Part shown: positions 1-8,333 of the stretch, piece after piece
Position numbering within the stretch: the stretch's first letter is position 1
Layout: each line of letters starts with the position of its first letter
Assembly (NCBI GenBank): GCA_964345225.1
Contig: CAYFQB010000082.1
Span: 5,699-69,698, forward strand
Direction of reading: 5' to 3'
From: CAYFQB01 sp964345225
GTDB taxonomy: Bacteria; Nitrospirota; Thermodesulfovibrionia; Thermodesulfovibrionales; UBA6898
DNA length: 64,000 bases
The notes under the pieces: model-generated
Told to the model about the DNA's origin: nothing
Seen by the model: the letters and a program-made list of their open reading frames with translations, nothing else
Database searches by the model: none
Position numbers and translations under genes: made by a program

Positions 1-1167
1 GCCCATATTAACATTGTCAATATTTAATTTGAGCAATATATTAGCCCTCATTATTTTGTAAGATTCGAAAATTTCATATACTAAGCTTTTGATATATTCT
101 TTCATATTAATTATAGAGAAGTCTTTGTTCTTATATAGTTTCTCGTGGACAAGCGACATTGTCTTTATTCGGTTTTGACTTTCTTTAAAAATATATTTGA
201 TTTTTTTATCTTTAATATTTTGTGACTGAAGTCCAATTAATGCTGAAACTATTGCCAGGTTATTTTTGACACGGTGGTGGACTTCTTGCAGGAGCATCTC
301 CTTATCTTTAATAGATCTCTTTAACATATTCTCTCCCTGCTTTTGTACTGTTATATCTCGAAAAATGCCCTGGATGAGTTTTTTGTTATTAATCGTAACA
401 ACACTTGAACTGATCTCTACAGGTATCTTGCGACCATCTTTATTGACTATAAAACGTCCTAGCCTCAAATTTGTCACTTTTTTGACACTTTCATTAAAAG
501 AGTCCTTGTAGAATTTAAGTTCTTCCTTTGGATGGAGTTGTGTTTGGTGCATACCCACAATCTCTTCAATAGGCATTCCCATCAGTTCCACGGCTTTTTT
601 ATTTGCTTCAAGGATAATTCCTGTCTCAGCATCTGCTATAAATATTGCATCGTTAGCAGTTTCAATCAGTTTGTAATATTTCTCTTCAGATTCTCTTAAC
701 TTATTCTCCATGTTTATCTTTTCAGTTATATCTTTGCCATGCTCGACAATTGAGGTTATTTCGCCTTTTTCGTTGAAAATGGGGTAGGCGTATATCTCAA
801 CTGCCGGTGAAGACGGTGGGTTGATTTCTAACTGAATAGTTGAGGCAGGCTTCTTTGTTTCAATTGCTTTCTTTACTGCGCAGTTCGGGCAGATGTCTTT
901 TCGTCCCTGGTAAACTTCGTAACAGAGCTTGCCCTCTAGATGATTGCCAAATGTCTCCTCTACAGCCTTGTTATAACTTAATATCCTGTAATTCGTGTCT
1001 TGTACTGTTATAAAGTCAGTAAATGCGTCATAGATTAAACGGAGTTGATCATGAATCCTTTTGTGCTCTTTTTTGTATATCTTCAATTTAGCAATAGTTT
1101 TTTGTAATCCTTTCAGTTCTTTTATGAGTTGTTCTTTCGTTTTGTATTTATCTTTCATTTTGACCAT
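1..1167 (-). CDS. PAS-PAS sensor histidine kinase, HisKA_2 type (C-terminus outside window)
   Basis: Reading the minus strand from ATG 1167 (or in-frame ATG 1158) gives at least 389 residues that run off the left edge. A short coiled coil (about 10-45) is followed by a PAS domain (about 45-150) with three cysteines, C82, C93 and C96, the last two as CPNC. A second PAS domain spans about 160-278. The HisKA_2 phosphoacceptor motif EVHHRVKNNL lies near 295-304. The family is normally followed by an HATPase_c domain, which would lie outside the window. No transmembrane segment is visible, so a cytoplasmic sensor kinase is likely. No response regulator is adjacent on the visible side. The cysteine spacing in the first PAS is repeated exactly in the diguanylate cyclase at 45558. 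The input signal is unknown. Confidence 0.85.
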   Translation of the reverse strand, partial: MVKMKDKYKTKEQLIKELKGLQKTIAKLKIYKKEHKRIHDQLRLIYDAFTDFITVQDTNYRILSYNKAVEETFGNHLEGKLCYEVYQGRKDICPNCAVKKAIETKKPASTIQLEINPPSSPAVEIYAYPIFNEKGEITSIVEHGKDITEKINMENKLRESEEKYYKLIETANDAIFIADAETGIILEANKKAVELMGMPIEEIVGMHQTQLHPKEELKFYKDSFNESVKKVTNLRLGRFIVNKDGRKIPVEISSSVVTINNKKLIQGIFRDITVQKQGENMLKRSIKDKEMLLQEVHHRVKNNLAIVSALIGLQSQNIKDKKIKYIFKESQNRIKTMSLVHEKLYKNKDFSIINMKEYIKSLVYEIFESYKIMRANILLKLNIDNVNMG

Positions 1168-1840
1168 TTAAAAAGAAACAATTTCACCTAATTAAATAAG
1201 ATTGTAAATCTAATGACTTCAGGAATCACCCTTTATCATCGAAGTAAATTTATCACATTGTATCATATATGTTTTCCGAGGTATATAACTAGAATTTATA
1301 ACATATAATACAAAAGGGATGGTCTTAGATTATCCTTTTATTTCACAGGTATATTAATGAACAGAGAAAATTACAAAATTAATTAGGCAGAAATTTGTTA
1401 ATAATAACTTCCTATATTCTTGAACGCTGAGTCTTAAAGCACGTTGAAAATTATTCTTGTAAGCGTGATTTTCCGGGTATACTTTTTTATGCAAGGTTAC
1501 AACCGCAAAGTTTTAAAATCCCTATGGTAAACAAAAAACAGTCCTGGAAGAGCATTAAAATTATTTCTTTCACCTACAACTTTTGATTTTTCGAAGGCTT
1601 GGAAATTAATTATTACTGGTTTAAATGTTGCATCAGAGAGGGAGATTCTTACTACACGATACAGAAATTAGGGTGATAGAAAACCCTGTCAATGGTTATG
1701 CGGTATGCGCATCTGCCCCCCAAGCATCAGCAATGGGCTATCATTGATGTCTTTTACTTTTTTTATACTTAGCACAGTACCCATAAGCCACGCTGCAGTC
1801 GCTTGTTATGCGGCGTCGTATGACCTATTATTTTGGTTGT
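1168..1840. other. Intergenic stretch without a recognisable gene
   Basis: This is about 670 bases of AT-rich sequence between the divergent start of the histidine kinase and the 3' end of the lipoprotein gene. Short frames here lack ribosome sites or family resemblance. The only structure noticed is the word GTTATGCGG, present at 1695-1703 and 1805-1813. On the minus strand this reads as CCGCATAAC, and the copy nearest the lipoprotein gene continues into an attC-like sequence. Confidence 0.5.
1788..1818 (-). other. attC-like half site downstream of the lipoprotein gene
   Basis: On the minus strand, just after the lipoprotein stop, the sequence GCATAACAAGCGACTGCAGC (roughly 1811 down to 1792) resembles the left half (R'' and L'') of environmental integron attC sites. 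I do not find a convincing complementary right half with GTTRRRY. It may be a degenerate cassette end or a chance match. Confidence 0.25.
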
Positions 1841-2605
1841 TCACATTCTTTCTATATCTTGGGACATTTTTTTTATGTCTTGGTACAAGAGTAGAACAGC
1901 CGATGTGGCTGCAAGGGCTGAGCGGGTCTCAGGCGTTACTGAGTTGTTAAGCCAAACAGTACCCTTGTTGATAACCTCTACCGCTCCCACAGGGCGACCC
2001 TTGATATGGAAAATATAGCCCGTCGGCTCCCTCACTTGCAAGGGAGTTGTGTCAAGCTTATGTGTCGCTAATATGTCGATTCGAGTAGCGCCATCTGTCA
2101 TAATGCCTTGAAGTGCCGTCTCATTAGCAGACTGCGCTATGACAAGCTTTGAAAGCTTCTCGCCGCCTTCTTGCTTCAGGATGCAAACCAGTTGCTGATT
2201 GGATGAGAACTCTATAGTGAGGCCCCCTCCCAGGAAACCTTGCATTTCTAATTGACTCCAGTCAGCTTCTGTGGTGCATTGCACTTCCCAGATGGTGCGA
2301 TCTGATTCATTGACTGAGAACTCATATTTTTGCTCTGCTTCAGAAGCACTATATCCCCATATCGAGAATCCCTCCCCTCTGGTCCACCCCCGGTGAACAT
2401 CGGTGACGTGGTAGAGCCCGAATTGAAATGACTTACTAAAGATCAAAAGTGACCGCCCTTCAACAGTCAGTTCACTGGATTCGCTCTGCAAGTCTTGCGG
2501 AAGAGCCATGTGTGCCACTTGGCAGCCGCTCAGCGACAGTCCGGTGAATAACAGCAAAAACCAGACTGCCATAGGACACCACTCTTTGGTAAATGATCTG
2601 TTCAT
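1841..2605 (-). CDS. Putative lipoprotein of unknown function
   Basis: The predicted protein is about 254 aa from the ATG at 2605; an ATG at 2572 is an alternative, and neither has a clear ribosome site. The N-terminus is a basic stretch, a hydrophobic segment (AVWFLLLFTGLSL) and a lipobox LSGC, so it should be lipid-anchored after signal peptidase II cleavage. The body is beta-rich and polar with no family I recognise, ending in MSQDIERM. Its base composition is visibly more GC-rich than the AT-rich flanks. Together with an attC-like sequence just past the stop, this suggests acquisition by transfer. It has no operon partner. Function is unknown. Confidence 0.65.
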   Translation of the reverse strand: MNRSFTKEWCPMAVWFLLLFTGLSLSGCQVAHMALPQDLQSESSELTVEGRSLLIFSKSFQFGLYHVTDVHRGWTRGEGFSIWGYSASEAEQKYEFSVNESDRTIWEVQCTTEADWSQLEMQGFLGGGLTIEFSSNQQLVCILKQEGGEKLSKLVIAQSANETALQGIMTDGATRIDILATHKLDTTPLQVREPTGYIFHIKGRPVGAVEVINKGTVWLNNSVTPETRSALAATSAVLLLYQDIKKMSQDIERM

Positions 2606-2641
2606 TGCTATTGTTGTTTCAACGCTGTTTGCCAATTCCAA

Positions 2642-2988
2642 GAGTCACATAACTAACAATTATATTGCCCAATTGACGTCTTATAACACATCCTTAATTT
2701 AGCAACTACTACTTGAAATCTACAACGATTCAGACAGCCTGTCAATGATTGATTACAGGAAGGAAGTGATTTTCGCAGGTTAACATTTCATCCGGTATTC
2801 CTCATAGTTTCAATTCATTGAAACATGTTTCTTTGCAGGTGAAAATTGTAGGATTTATTCATTGAAGAACCATATTGTTCTGCCTGATTTAAAAGGATTT
2901 TTATTATTTATAAATAACAGGAAGTATGATATATTACCGTCATGAAAGATAAAAATAACCAGTTGGTATATTAATAGTTAAAAATAAT
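2642..2988. other. Intergenic stretch between lipoprotein and TPR genes
   Basis: This stretch of about 350 bases holds no gene. The 5' regions of two divergent genes meet here. A perfect 8-bp inverted repeat with a 2-base centre (GTTTCAAT-TC-ATTGAAAC) lies at 2807-2824 and could be an operator. No strong promoter was identified. Confidence 0.4.
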
Positions 2989-4461
2989 ATGAAATTAATA
3001 GAAAGATATATATTAATAATTTTATTGCTTTTCACGTTTCAGCAGACAATATCCGCTGAAAATAAAAGTGGGGATAATGATATTTCCAAAAAATCAACAA
3101 TATTGATGAACGATAAAAAATATAATGAGGCCAAAGACCTTTTTGATAAATTAATTGAATCAAATCCGCATAATGCAATGAATTATTATAATCGTGGTAT
3201 CTGCTACAGTAAGTTAAAATACTATCCGGAAGCGATCAATGATTATGAAAAAGCTTTAACCTTTGATATAGACGATTCTTTTAAAATTGATATACTTTTA
3301 AAACTGGGATCAACTTATTTAAAAGAGAATAAAATTAATCAGGCGATGGGAAGCTGGTATAAAGTATTGAAACTCAATTTTTCAAATAAAAAAGCAAGGG
3401 AACATATCTCTGATGCGGTTTATGAAATAACAAAAACTGATTCTGAAAAAGCTAAAGAATATATAAAGAGCGGGATTAAATATTTTGATGGGTGTGATTA
3501 TAAGGCTGCAATAGAAGAATATTTAAAAGCTTTAAAAGAAGACCCTTCATATTTAGGTGCAAAATACGAATTAGGCATGGCTTATTTGGAAAACGGGGAA
3601 ATAGATATTGCACATGTTCTTTTTCTTGAGATTATGGAAAAAGCCCCTTATCTGTCTAATGTTTATCTGGAATTAGGAAATTTATATTTTGTTAAAAAGG
3701 AATACGGACAAGCTGAGGAAATGTTCGAAAAGTCTTTAGAACTTACACTTGATGATGCAAATAAACCGTATATTAATGTGAGGAACAATCTGGTTGATAT
3801 CTATCTGAAAAAAAACGATTATAAGAACGCAGTATTACATCTGGAAAGATTGCATGAATTACTGCCTGACTCTGTTAAAATAAGGAACTCGCTGGGGATA
3901 AATTATATAAATTCCAGCGAATATAAAAAAGCCGAAAATTTATTTCTAAATATACTTTCAAAAGAACCTAATCATGTTTTTGCTAATGGTGAATTAGGTA
4001 TCGTATATGCACTTACCGGAAAGCATAGAGAATCAGTGGAAATATATGAAAAACTCATCACAATTGTACCTGATAATTCTATAATTTACATGAACCTGGG
4101 TAATAGTTATCAAGAGCTAAAAAATTATGAAAAAGCTATAAACACCTATAAGAAATCAATTGAATTAGATCCGAATAATTTTTTGGCATATTATAATCTT
4201 GCTAGAATTCATTTTTCACTAAAGAATTATGACGCGTCACTTACAGAACTAAAAAATGCCGCTAAAATAAATCCAAACGATTCAAAAACTTATTATCAAA
4301 TGGCCAGGATTTATTCATTACAGAATAATGAGAAAGAGGCTATAATTAACCTGGAAATGGCAATTGCACTTGATGAAAAGTGTATGGAAGAAATAAAAAA
4401 TAATAAAGATTTTGATAATTTAAAGAATAATAAACGGTTCCATGATTTAATAAAGCATTAA
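2989..4461 (+). CDS. Exported tetratricopeptide-repeat protein
   Basis: This 490-aa protein has an N-terminal signal peptide (basic MKLIERY, then a hydrophobic run ending near ISAEN). The rest is almost entirely TPR units, roughly ten or more, with the usual alternation of small residues and aromatics (for example YYNRGICYSKLKYYPEAINDY, AYYNLARIHFSLKNYDASL). TPR arrays bind protein partners, and an export signal places this one in the periplasm. No enzymatic domain is seen. Codon use is strongly biased to A/T compared with neighbours. It stands alone, convergent with the propeller gene at 4795. The partner is unknown. Confidence 0.85.
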   Translation: MKLIERYILIILLLFTFQQTISAENKSGDNDISKKSTILMNDKKYNEAKDLFDKLIESNPHNAMNYYNRGICYSKLKYYPEAINDYEKALTFDIDDSFKIDILLKLGSTYLKENKINQAMGSWYKVLKLNFSNKKAREHISDAVYEITKTDSEKAKEYIKSGIKYFDGCDYKAAIEEYLKALKEDPSYLGAKYELGMAYLENGEIDIAHVLFLEIMEKAPYLSNVYLELGNLYFVKKEYGQAEEMFEKSLELTLDDANKPYINVRNNLVDIYLKKNDYKNAVLHLERLHELLPDSVKIRNSLGINYINSSEYKKAENLFLNILSKEPNHVFANGELGIVYALTGKHRESVEIYEKLITIVPDNSIIYMNLGNSYQELKNYEKAINTYKKSIELDPNNFLAYYNLARIHFSLKNYDASLTELKNAAKINPNDSKTYYQMARIYSLQNNEKEAIINLEMAIALDEKCMEEIKNNKDFDNLKNNKRFHDLIKH

Positions 4462-4794
4462 TAAGAATGAGTGTATTATCGGGACTCAGATAAAGTATAA
4501 GAGAATTGAAAATGAATTCAGATTTTAACAAACCACTTCACTGGAATTTTACTTCGCTGAGCTCCGTAAAAACCAGTGAGTTCAAGCGTTAAACATTACA
4601 ATCGTTAATACTCACTTTTAGGAACTACTGCTTTTTCAACAGTAGCAGGTGTAAGAGTGAATTGTAAAGTAATCAGAGTGAGATTAATTTAGGGTAATAT
4701 ATATTCTCTCTGTAGCCACAAATGAAAAGTAAAAATAAAAAAACTCTTAAAATACTATCTATTCTGCTTTCAGCATCCATAGTCCCAATCAACT
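4462..4794. other. Intergenic region with hairpins and one copy of a 58-bp repeat
   Basis: This region lies between the convergent TPR and propeller genes. It contains an AGTGAGT/ACTCACT inverted pair (about 4575-4616), a CTACTG/CAGTAG stem (4625-4630 with 4640-4645), and the first 58-bp direct-repeat copy (4645-4702). No gene is visible. Confidence 0.5.
4645..4702. repeat. 58-bp direct repeat, copy 1
   Basis: Identical base for base to 6670-6727, starting GCAGGTGTAAGAG and ending AGGGTAATATAT. The two copies bracket the beta-propeller and zinc-ribbon genes, about 2 kb apart. The copies diverge immediately outside these bounds. Confidence 0.9.
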
Positions 4795-5949
4795 CTAATA
4801 TATCTGATAGTAATAAAGTGTAGATTTTATTACTGATGTTACATTCTTAACTGCTATAAGAAAAAATTTCCCGTCATTGCTTAAATATATTTCTAATAGT
4901 ATTGGATTGCTTATGGTAGTCTCCCACACCCTGTCCTCCCCTAAGTCAATCACAAAAATATTACTGGGTGATGATGCTTTACTTCCAGCCATCACTAAGT
5001 ATCTTCCATCAAAGGAAATATCTGCTGGGTAAAAAAAGGTTTGGCGTGATTCTGGTTTAATCGAATATGTCTTTATTCGGATTTTACTTGGCAGATTGTA
5101 AATTTTGACTCCATCTTTGTCCCAAAGTATTCCTTTAGTTCCGTTACCCGAAACTAATGTCAAATCATCTGGCCCGCCTTGTAGAACAATTTTGCCTTGC
5201 TTATCAAATAACCTCACACCTATTTCTGAGCCACCCTCGAAAGTAGCAATATAATTTGCTTCATTGGCAGTAGATGTAATAACCATTCCACCTTCTCCTT
5301 GAAACACCGTATTTCCTAATAAATTAAATACATCTATTACTCCTCCCCAATTTGCTACTAAATATTTGGAATCAGGAGAAAATTTAAAATCCTGAGCATC
5401 TGACGCATCTTTCGTCCATAGCCTTTTTCCCATAGAATCCCACAATTCGATATCACCGCCCTCACTGGGCACCCCAGTAAAAGCAATATATTTACCATCA
5501 GATGAAAGAGTAGCCATCGTGTAATTATTTGGTGGAAATGGTTTGACCCAGAGTTCTTTACCATTCTTCTGGACATAGTGCAGTCTCTCGTCCCAATCCT
5601 CCTTTTTCATTTTATTTCTAAAACTTTCTGTCGAAGAAGAGGCATAAATAAAGTAGTTGCCATTGTCCGAAATTCCGACTTCTTGCGGTTGTCTATCTAC
5701 CCTGGGCCCCCAGTGGAATACTTCGTTGCCGTTTTTGTTATAAAGGATAATCTGACGTGCGTCCTTAGAACTCAAAATCACATCACCACTTTCGGCTGCC
5801 ATTTTTATGTCATAAATTTTGAAAGGTAACTTTTTCTCCCATAACAACTTTGGATCCAATGCCTCTACATTTGTAGTCAGCAACAGAAATGCTACAAAAC
5901 CAATTAAAGCTATAAATATCAGTGTTGTTTTGTAAATCTCTTTACTCAT
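4795..5949 (-). CDS. Exported beta-propeller (PQQ/WD40-like) protein
   Basis: This 384-aa protein has an N-terminal hydrophobic segment (TLIFIALIGFVAFLLLTT) followed by NVEALD, read as a signal peptide or anchor. The rest consists of repeated blade-like units with the pattern 'SxDGKYIAF...D..G..LW' (for example LSSDGKYIAFTG, FSPDSKYLVANW, ISFDGRYLVMAG), typical of PQQ-like/WD40-like beta-propellers. No catalytic residues can be assigned; such proteins are usually scaffolds or binding proteins outside the cytoplasm. With the zinc-ribbon gene upstream it lies between two copies of a 58-bp repeat. Confidence 0.75.
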   Translation of the reverse strand: MSKEIYKTTLIFIALIGFVAFLLLTTNVEALDPKLLWEKKLPFKIYDIKMAAESGDVILSSKDARQIILYNKNGNEVFHWGPRVDRQPQEVGISDNGNYFIYASSSTESFRNKMKKEDWDERLHYVQKNGKELWVKPFPPNNYTMATLSSDGKYIAFTGVPSEGGDIELWDSMGKRLWTKDASDAQDFKFSPDSKYLVANWGGVIDVFNLLGNTVFQGEGGMVITSTANEANYIATFEGGSEIGVRLFDKQGKIVLQGGPDDLTLVSGNGTKGILWDKDGVKIYNLPSKIRIKTYSIKPESRQTFFYPADISFDGRYLVMAGSKASSPSNIFVIDLGEDRVWETTISNPILLEIYLSNDGKFFLIAVKNVTSVIKSTLYYYQIY

Positions 5950-6078
5950 CTTAATCTCATAATTCAGCGCACAGTTTATTATTATTTAGACTTATTGATT
6001 CGCCCTATTGATTGCTGGTTATAACCTACACCATTTTTACTCTTTTGTGAAGTAAGGCTTCAGGAAGAAGTCTTTTTA

Positions 6079-6441
6079 TTATTCTTCATCTCCATTTTCT
6101 ATTAATCTACCTGATCCTCCAAAAGTAAATGAGAGATCAAGATCCTTCAAAATCTCAACAGCCTTTTCTACCTGATCTTTTCTCACCATTAGTCTCATAG
6201 GTACAGCATGATATACATATGCTGCAACGTATTCTCCTTGAATGAAATACGTTATATCTTCAGCATCTAAGATTGATTTAAGAAGTAATCTATCACCTGG
6301 ACTATGTGTTGCTAAAATTTCTTCATATTCTACATATTCTAATTCTGGTTCAGGTGGTAGCTCAGGAACTAATTCAACATCACAATCTTTACATATTGTG
6401 TATCCTGGTCTGTATTCTGATCTGCATACTGGACAGAACAT
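6079..6441 (-). CDS. Zinc-ribbon protein with DUF2007-like signal-transducing domain
   Basis: The protein is about 120 aa from ATG 6441, preceded by CAGGG at a reasonable distance; a TTG at 6465 would add eight residues. The N-terminus carries a four-cysteine zinc ribbon (CPVC...CKDC). After a proline/glutamate linker comes a domain resembling DUF2007 (putative signal transducing protein): an ILATH-type strand, LLKSILDAEDI, a central strand and the end VEKAVEILKDL. The zinc ribbon plus DUF2007 arrangement is widespread in bacteria but has no assigned function. It may be co-transcribed with the downstream propeller gene (130-base gap, same strand). Confidence 0.75.
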   Translation of the reverse strand: MFCPVCRSEYRPGYTICKDCDVELVPELPPEPELEYVEYEEILATHSPGDRLLLKSILDAEDITYFIQGEYVAAYVYHAVPMRLMVRKDQVEKAVEILKDLDLSFTFGGSGRLIENGDEE

Positions 6442-6465
6442 TATTACCCTGTTAGAACAATCCAA

Positions 6466-6947
6466 TTAACGATTACTGCAGTAACCTTCATCTCATAGAT
6501 GATATCAGATTACAAGACTAACAGGAAGAAGGAAATTTTTCAAAAATCATCTTACAGCATACCAAAGACTGGAGAGTATAACTGTTAATCCTCAAAATTT
6601 TTATCTAAATGAGAATCAACCTTTGAGATATAATCCTCATTTTATTGAAGTCTCTTTCTTTGAAGCCTTGCAGGTGTAAGAGTGAATTGTAAAGTAATCA
6701 GAGTGAGATTAATTTAGGGTAATATATTTCGAACGATTGAAAGTGCCACTTTTTCTGTTTACGTCCTGAGGGCTTCAAAAATCATTCCTCTTTGGCACTA
6801 CCTTGATCATATGGCAATATATTATAATCATTTTTGTAACCAGCTTATATTGAACTTGTGCAGGGAAAAAGCAGTTTTATTTATCTGTATAATTATAAGT
6901 AAAGTGGTATATATCGGCAGGGTAACGAAAGGAGAAATTAAAGCCTG
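6466..6947. other. Intergenic region with second 58-bp repeat copy
   Basis: Contains repeat copy 2 (6670-6727). Directly after it, the minus strand of about 6731-6757 resembles the last codons of moaC (a KSGTF-R-S-K-like reading), perhaps a fragment. An AGTGCCA/TGGCACT inverted pair spans about 6751-6800. A GAAAGGAG ribosome site precedes the alcohol dehydrogenase. No gene of its own. Confidence 0.4.
6670..6727. repeat. 58-bp direct repeat, copy 2
   Basis: Perfect copy of 4645-4702 in the same orientation. It lies upstream of the zinc-ribbon gene and so closes the bracketed segment. Confidence 0.9.
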
Positions 6948-7976
6948 ATGAAAGCAATGGTATTGAATAAAATATGTAGTCTCAAAGACAACAAAACCCC
7001 GCTGGAGCTGAAAGATATACCGGTCCCGGTCCCTGGAGAAAATGAGATATTGGTCAGGGTTCTGGCCTGCGGTGTCTGTCATACTGAATTGGATGAGATT
7101 GAAGGCAGAACACCTCCGCCCAAGCTGCCGGTTGTTTTAGGTCATCAAGTGGTAGGAAGAGTTGAAGAGACCGGGAGCAAGGCAAATGCCTTTAAAGTTG
7201 GAGACAGGGTAGGAATTGCCTGGATTTATTCCGCATGCGGAAAATGCTGGTTTTGCCTGGAGGGTAATGAAAATTTATGTCAAAGTTTCAGGGCGACAGG
7301 AAGGGATGCCAACGGCGGTTATGCACAGTACATGAAAGTTTTGGAAAATTTTGCATTTAGTATTCCAGAGGTCTTTTCCGATGAAGAGGCTGCGCCACTG
7401 CTGTGTGCAGGAGCGATTGGCTATCGGTCTATGAGATTGACCGGGCTGAAAGACGGGCAGAATCTTGGACTTACAGGGTTCGGGGCTTCGGCGCATCTTG
7501 TGCTGAAGATGGCAAGGCATAAATATCCGGCCTCCAGAATCTTCGTCTTTGCCAGAAGCGAAAAAGAAAGAGAGTTTTCAAAAGAACTCGGTGCTGACTG
7601 GGCAGGGGATATCACAGAAGAGTCACCTGAGAGATTAAATTCAATCATTGATACCACACCAGCATGGACCCCGATAGTTGAGGCCCTTAAGAATCTCAAA
7701 CCCGGCGGGAGGCTGCTCATCAATGCTATCCGTAAAGAGGATTTAGACAAAGACCATCTTCTGCAAATGGATTACCCGGCTCACCTGTGGATGGAAAAAG
7801 AGATAAAGAGCGTAGCCAATGTCAGCAGGAGAGACGTAAGCGAATTCCTGGTACTTGCTGCTGAGATTAACATTAAACCTGAAGTTCAGAGATTTGCACT
7901 GGAAGAGGCAAACGAGGCGTTGATCGAGCTCAAGATGAGAAAGATAAGGGGAGCAAAGGTTCTAAAAATTGACTGA
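6948..7976 (+). CDS. Zinc-dependent alcohol dehydrogenase family protein
   Basis: This 342-aa protein has an N-terminal GroES-like catalytic domain and a C-terminal Rossmann domain. The catalytic zinc site is C44 (CGVCHTE) and H66, in a GHQ rather than the usual GHE. The structural zinc loop has four cysteines, C97, C100, C103 and C111 (CGKCWFC...C). The nucleotide-binding region is GFGASAH. The organisation matches the adh_fam_2 group of zinc alcohol dehydrogenases, which interconvert alcohols and aldehydes with NAD(P); the substrate cannot be read from sequence. A GAAAGGAG ribosome site lies about 13 bases upstream of the ATG. The gene is monocistronic. Confidence 0.88.
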   Translation: MKAMVLNKICSLKDNKTPLELKDIPVPVPGENEILVRVLACGVCHTELDEIEGRTPPPKLPVVLGHQVVGRVEETGSKANAFKVGDRVGIAWIYSACGKCWFCLEGNENLCQSFRATGRDANGGYAQYMKVLENFAFSIPEVFSDEEAAPLLCAGAIGYRSMRLTGLKDGQNLGLTGFGASAHLVLKMARHKYPASRIFVFARSEKEREFSKELGADWAGDITEESPERLNSIIDTTPAWTPIVEALKNLKPGGRLLINAIRKEDLDKDHLLQMDYPAHLWMEKEIKSVANVSRRDVSEFLVLAAEINIKPEVQRFALEEANEALIELKMRKIRGAKVLKID

Positions 7977-8030
7977 AGTTGGTTATCCTCAGGGTGCAGA
8001 TGACGGCATAACCGGAAAGAGAAATATAAC

Positions 8031-8059
8031 TTGACCGCCATTTTATCTTATAGTATACT
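8031..8059 (+). promoter_or_regulatory. Sigma-70-type promoter of the parA cluster
   Basis: TTGACC at 8031-8036, a 17-base spacer and TATACT at 8054-8059. Transcription would start near 8066, giving a leader of about 270 bases before the ParA gene. Confidence 0.7.
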
Positions 8060-8197
8060 GCTCAAAAAATGTACATTGTAGATTTTGAATACTTTAAAGG
8101 ATGGTGAAAAAAACAAATACATTCTGAATTATTGAAAAGAGGTAACATAGGCATAGCTTTCTGATAGATAAAGAGGAGAAGGCTTAAGTGAATAAAG

Positions 8198-8255
8198 AGC
8201 CATTGGCTTATACTCTATTGTCTCTTTTTATAGAGGTGCCAGTGGCTTTTTTTTA
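8198..8255 (+). terminator. Leader terminator (attenuator candidate) before parA
   Basis: AGCCATTGGC (8198-8207) pairs with GCCAGTGGCT (8238-8247, one G-U), followed by a run of T. The loop holds an inner CTCTAT/ATAGAG pair. Because it lies between the promoter at 8031 and the gene at 8334, it would stop transcription before parA unless disrupted, as in an attenuator. It could instead terminate read-through from the dehydrogenase. Confidence 0.7.
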
Positions 8256-8261
8256 TTCACA

Positions 8262-8302
8262 GTAAACCCCGTTAGAGAACTGCACACTCTAAGGGGGTAA
8301 AC
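8262..8302. repeat. CCCCGTTAGA palindromic repeat, copy 1
   Basis: GTAAACCCCGTTAGA (8262-8276) faces TCTAAGGGGGTAAAC (8288-8302), an imperfect inverted pair. Related copies lie at 36796-36879 and 54442-54559. Confidence 0.7.
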
Positions 8303-8333
8303 AGATGAACTTTTTAACAGCAAGGAGGGGAAT

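Noticed and set aside
1705..2018. Two plus-strand frames opposite the lipoprotein 3' end
   Set aside because: They overlap each other and the minus-strand lipoprotein, lack ribosome sites and give low-complexity hydrophobic sequence.
6731..6757. Possible moaC C-terminal fragment on the minus strand
   Set aside because: About 25 of 29 bases match the end of moaC (11049-11080), but the upstream sequence does not continue the match. Too short to call a pseudogene.
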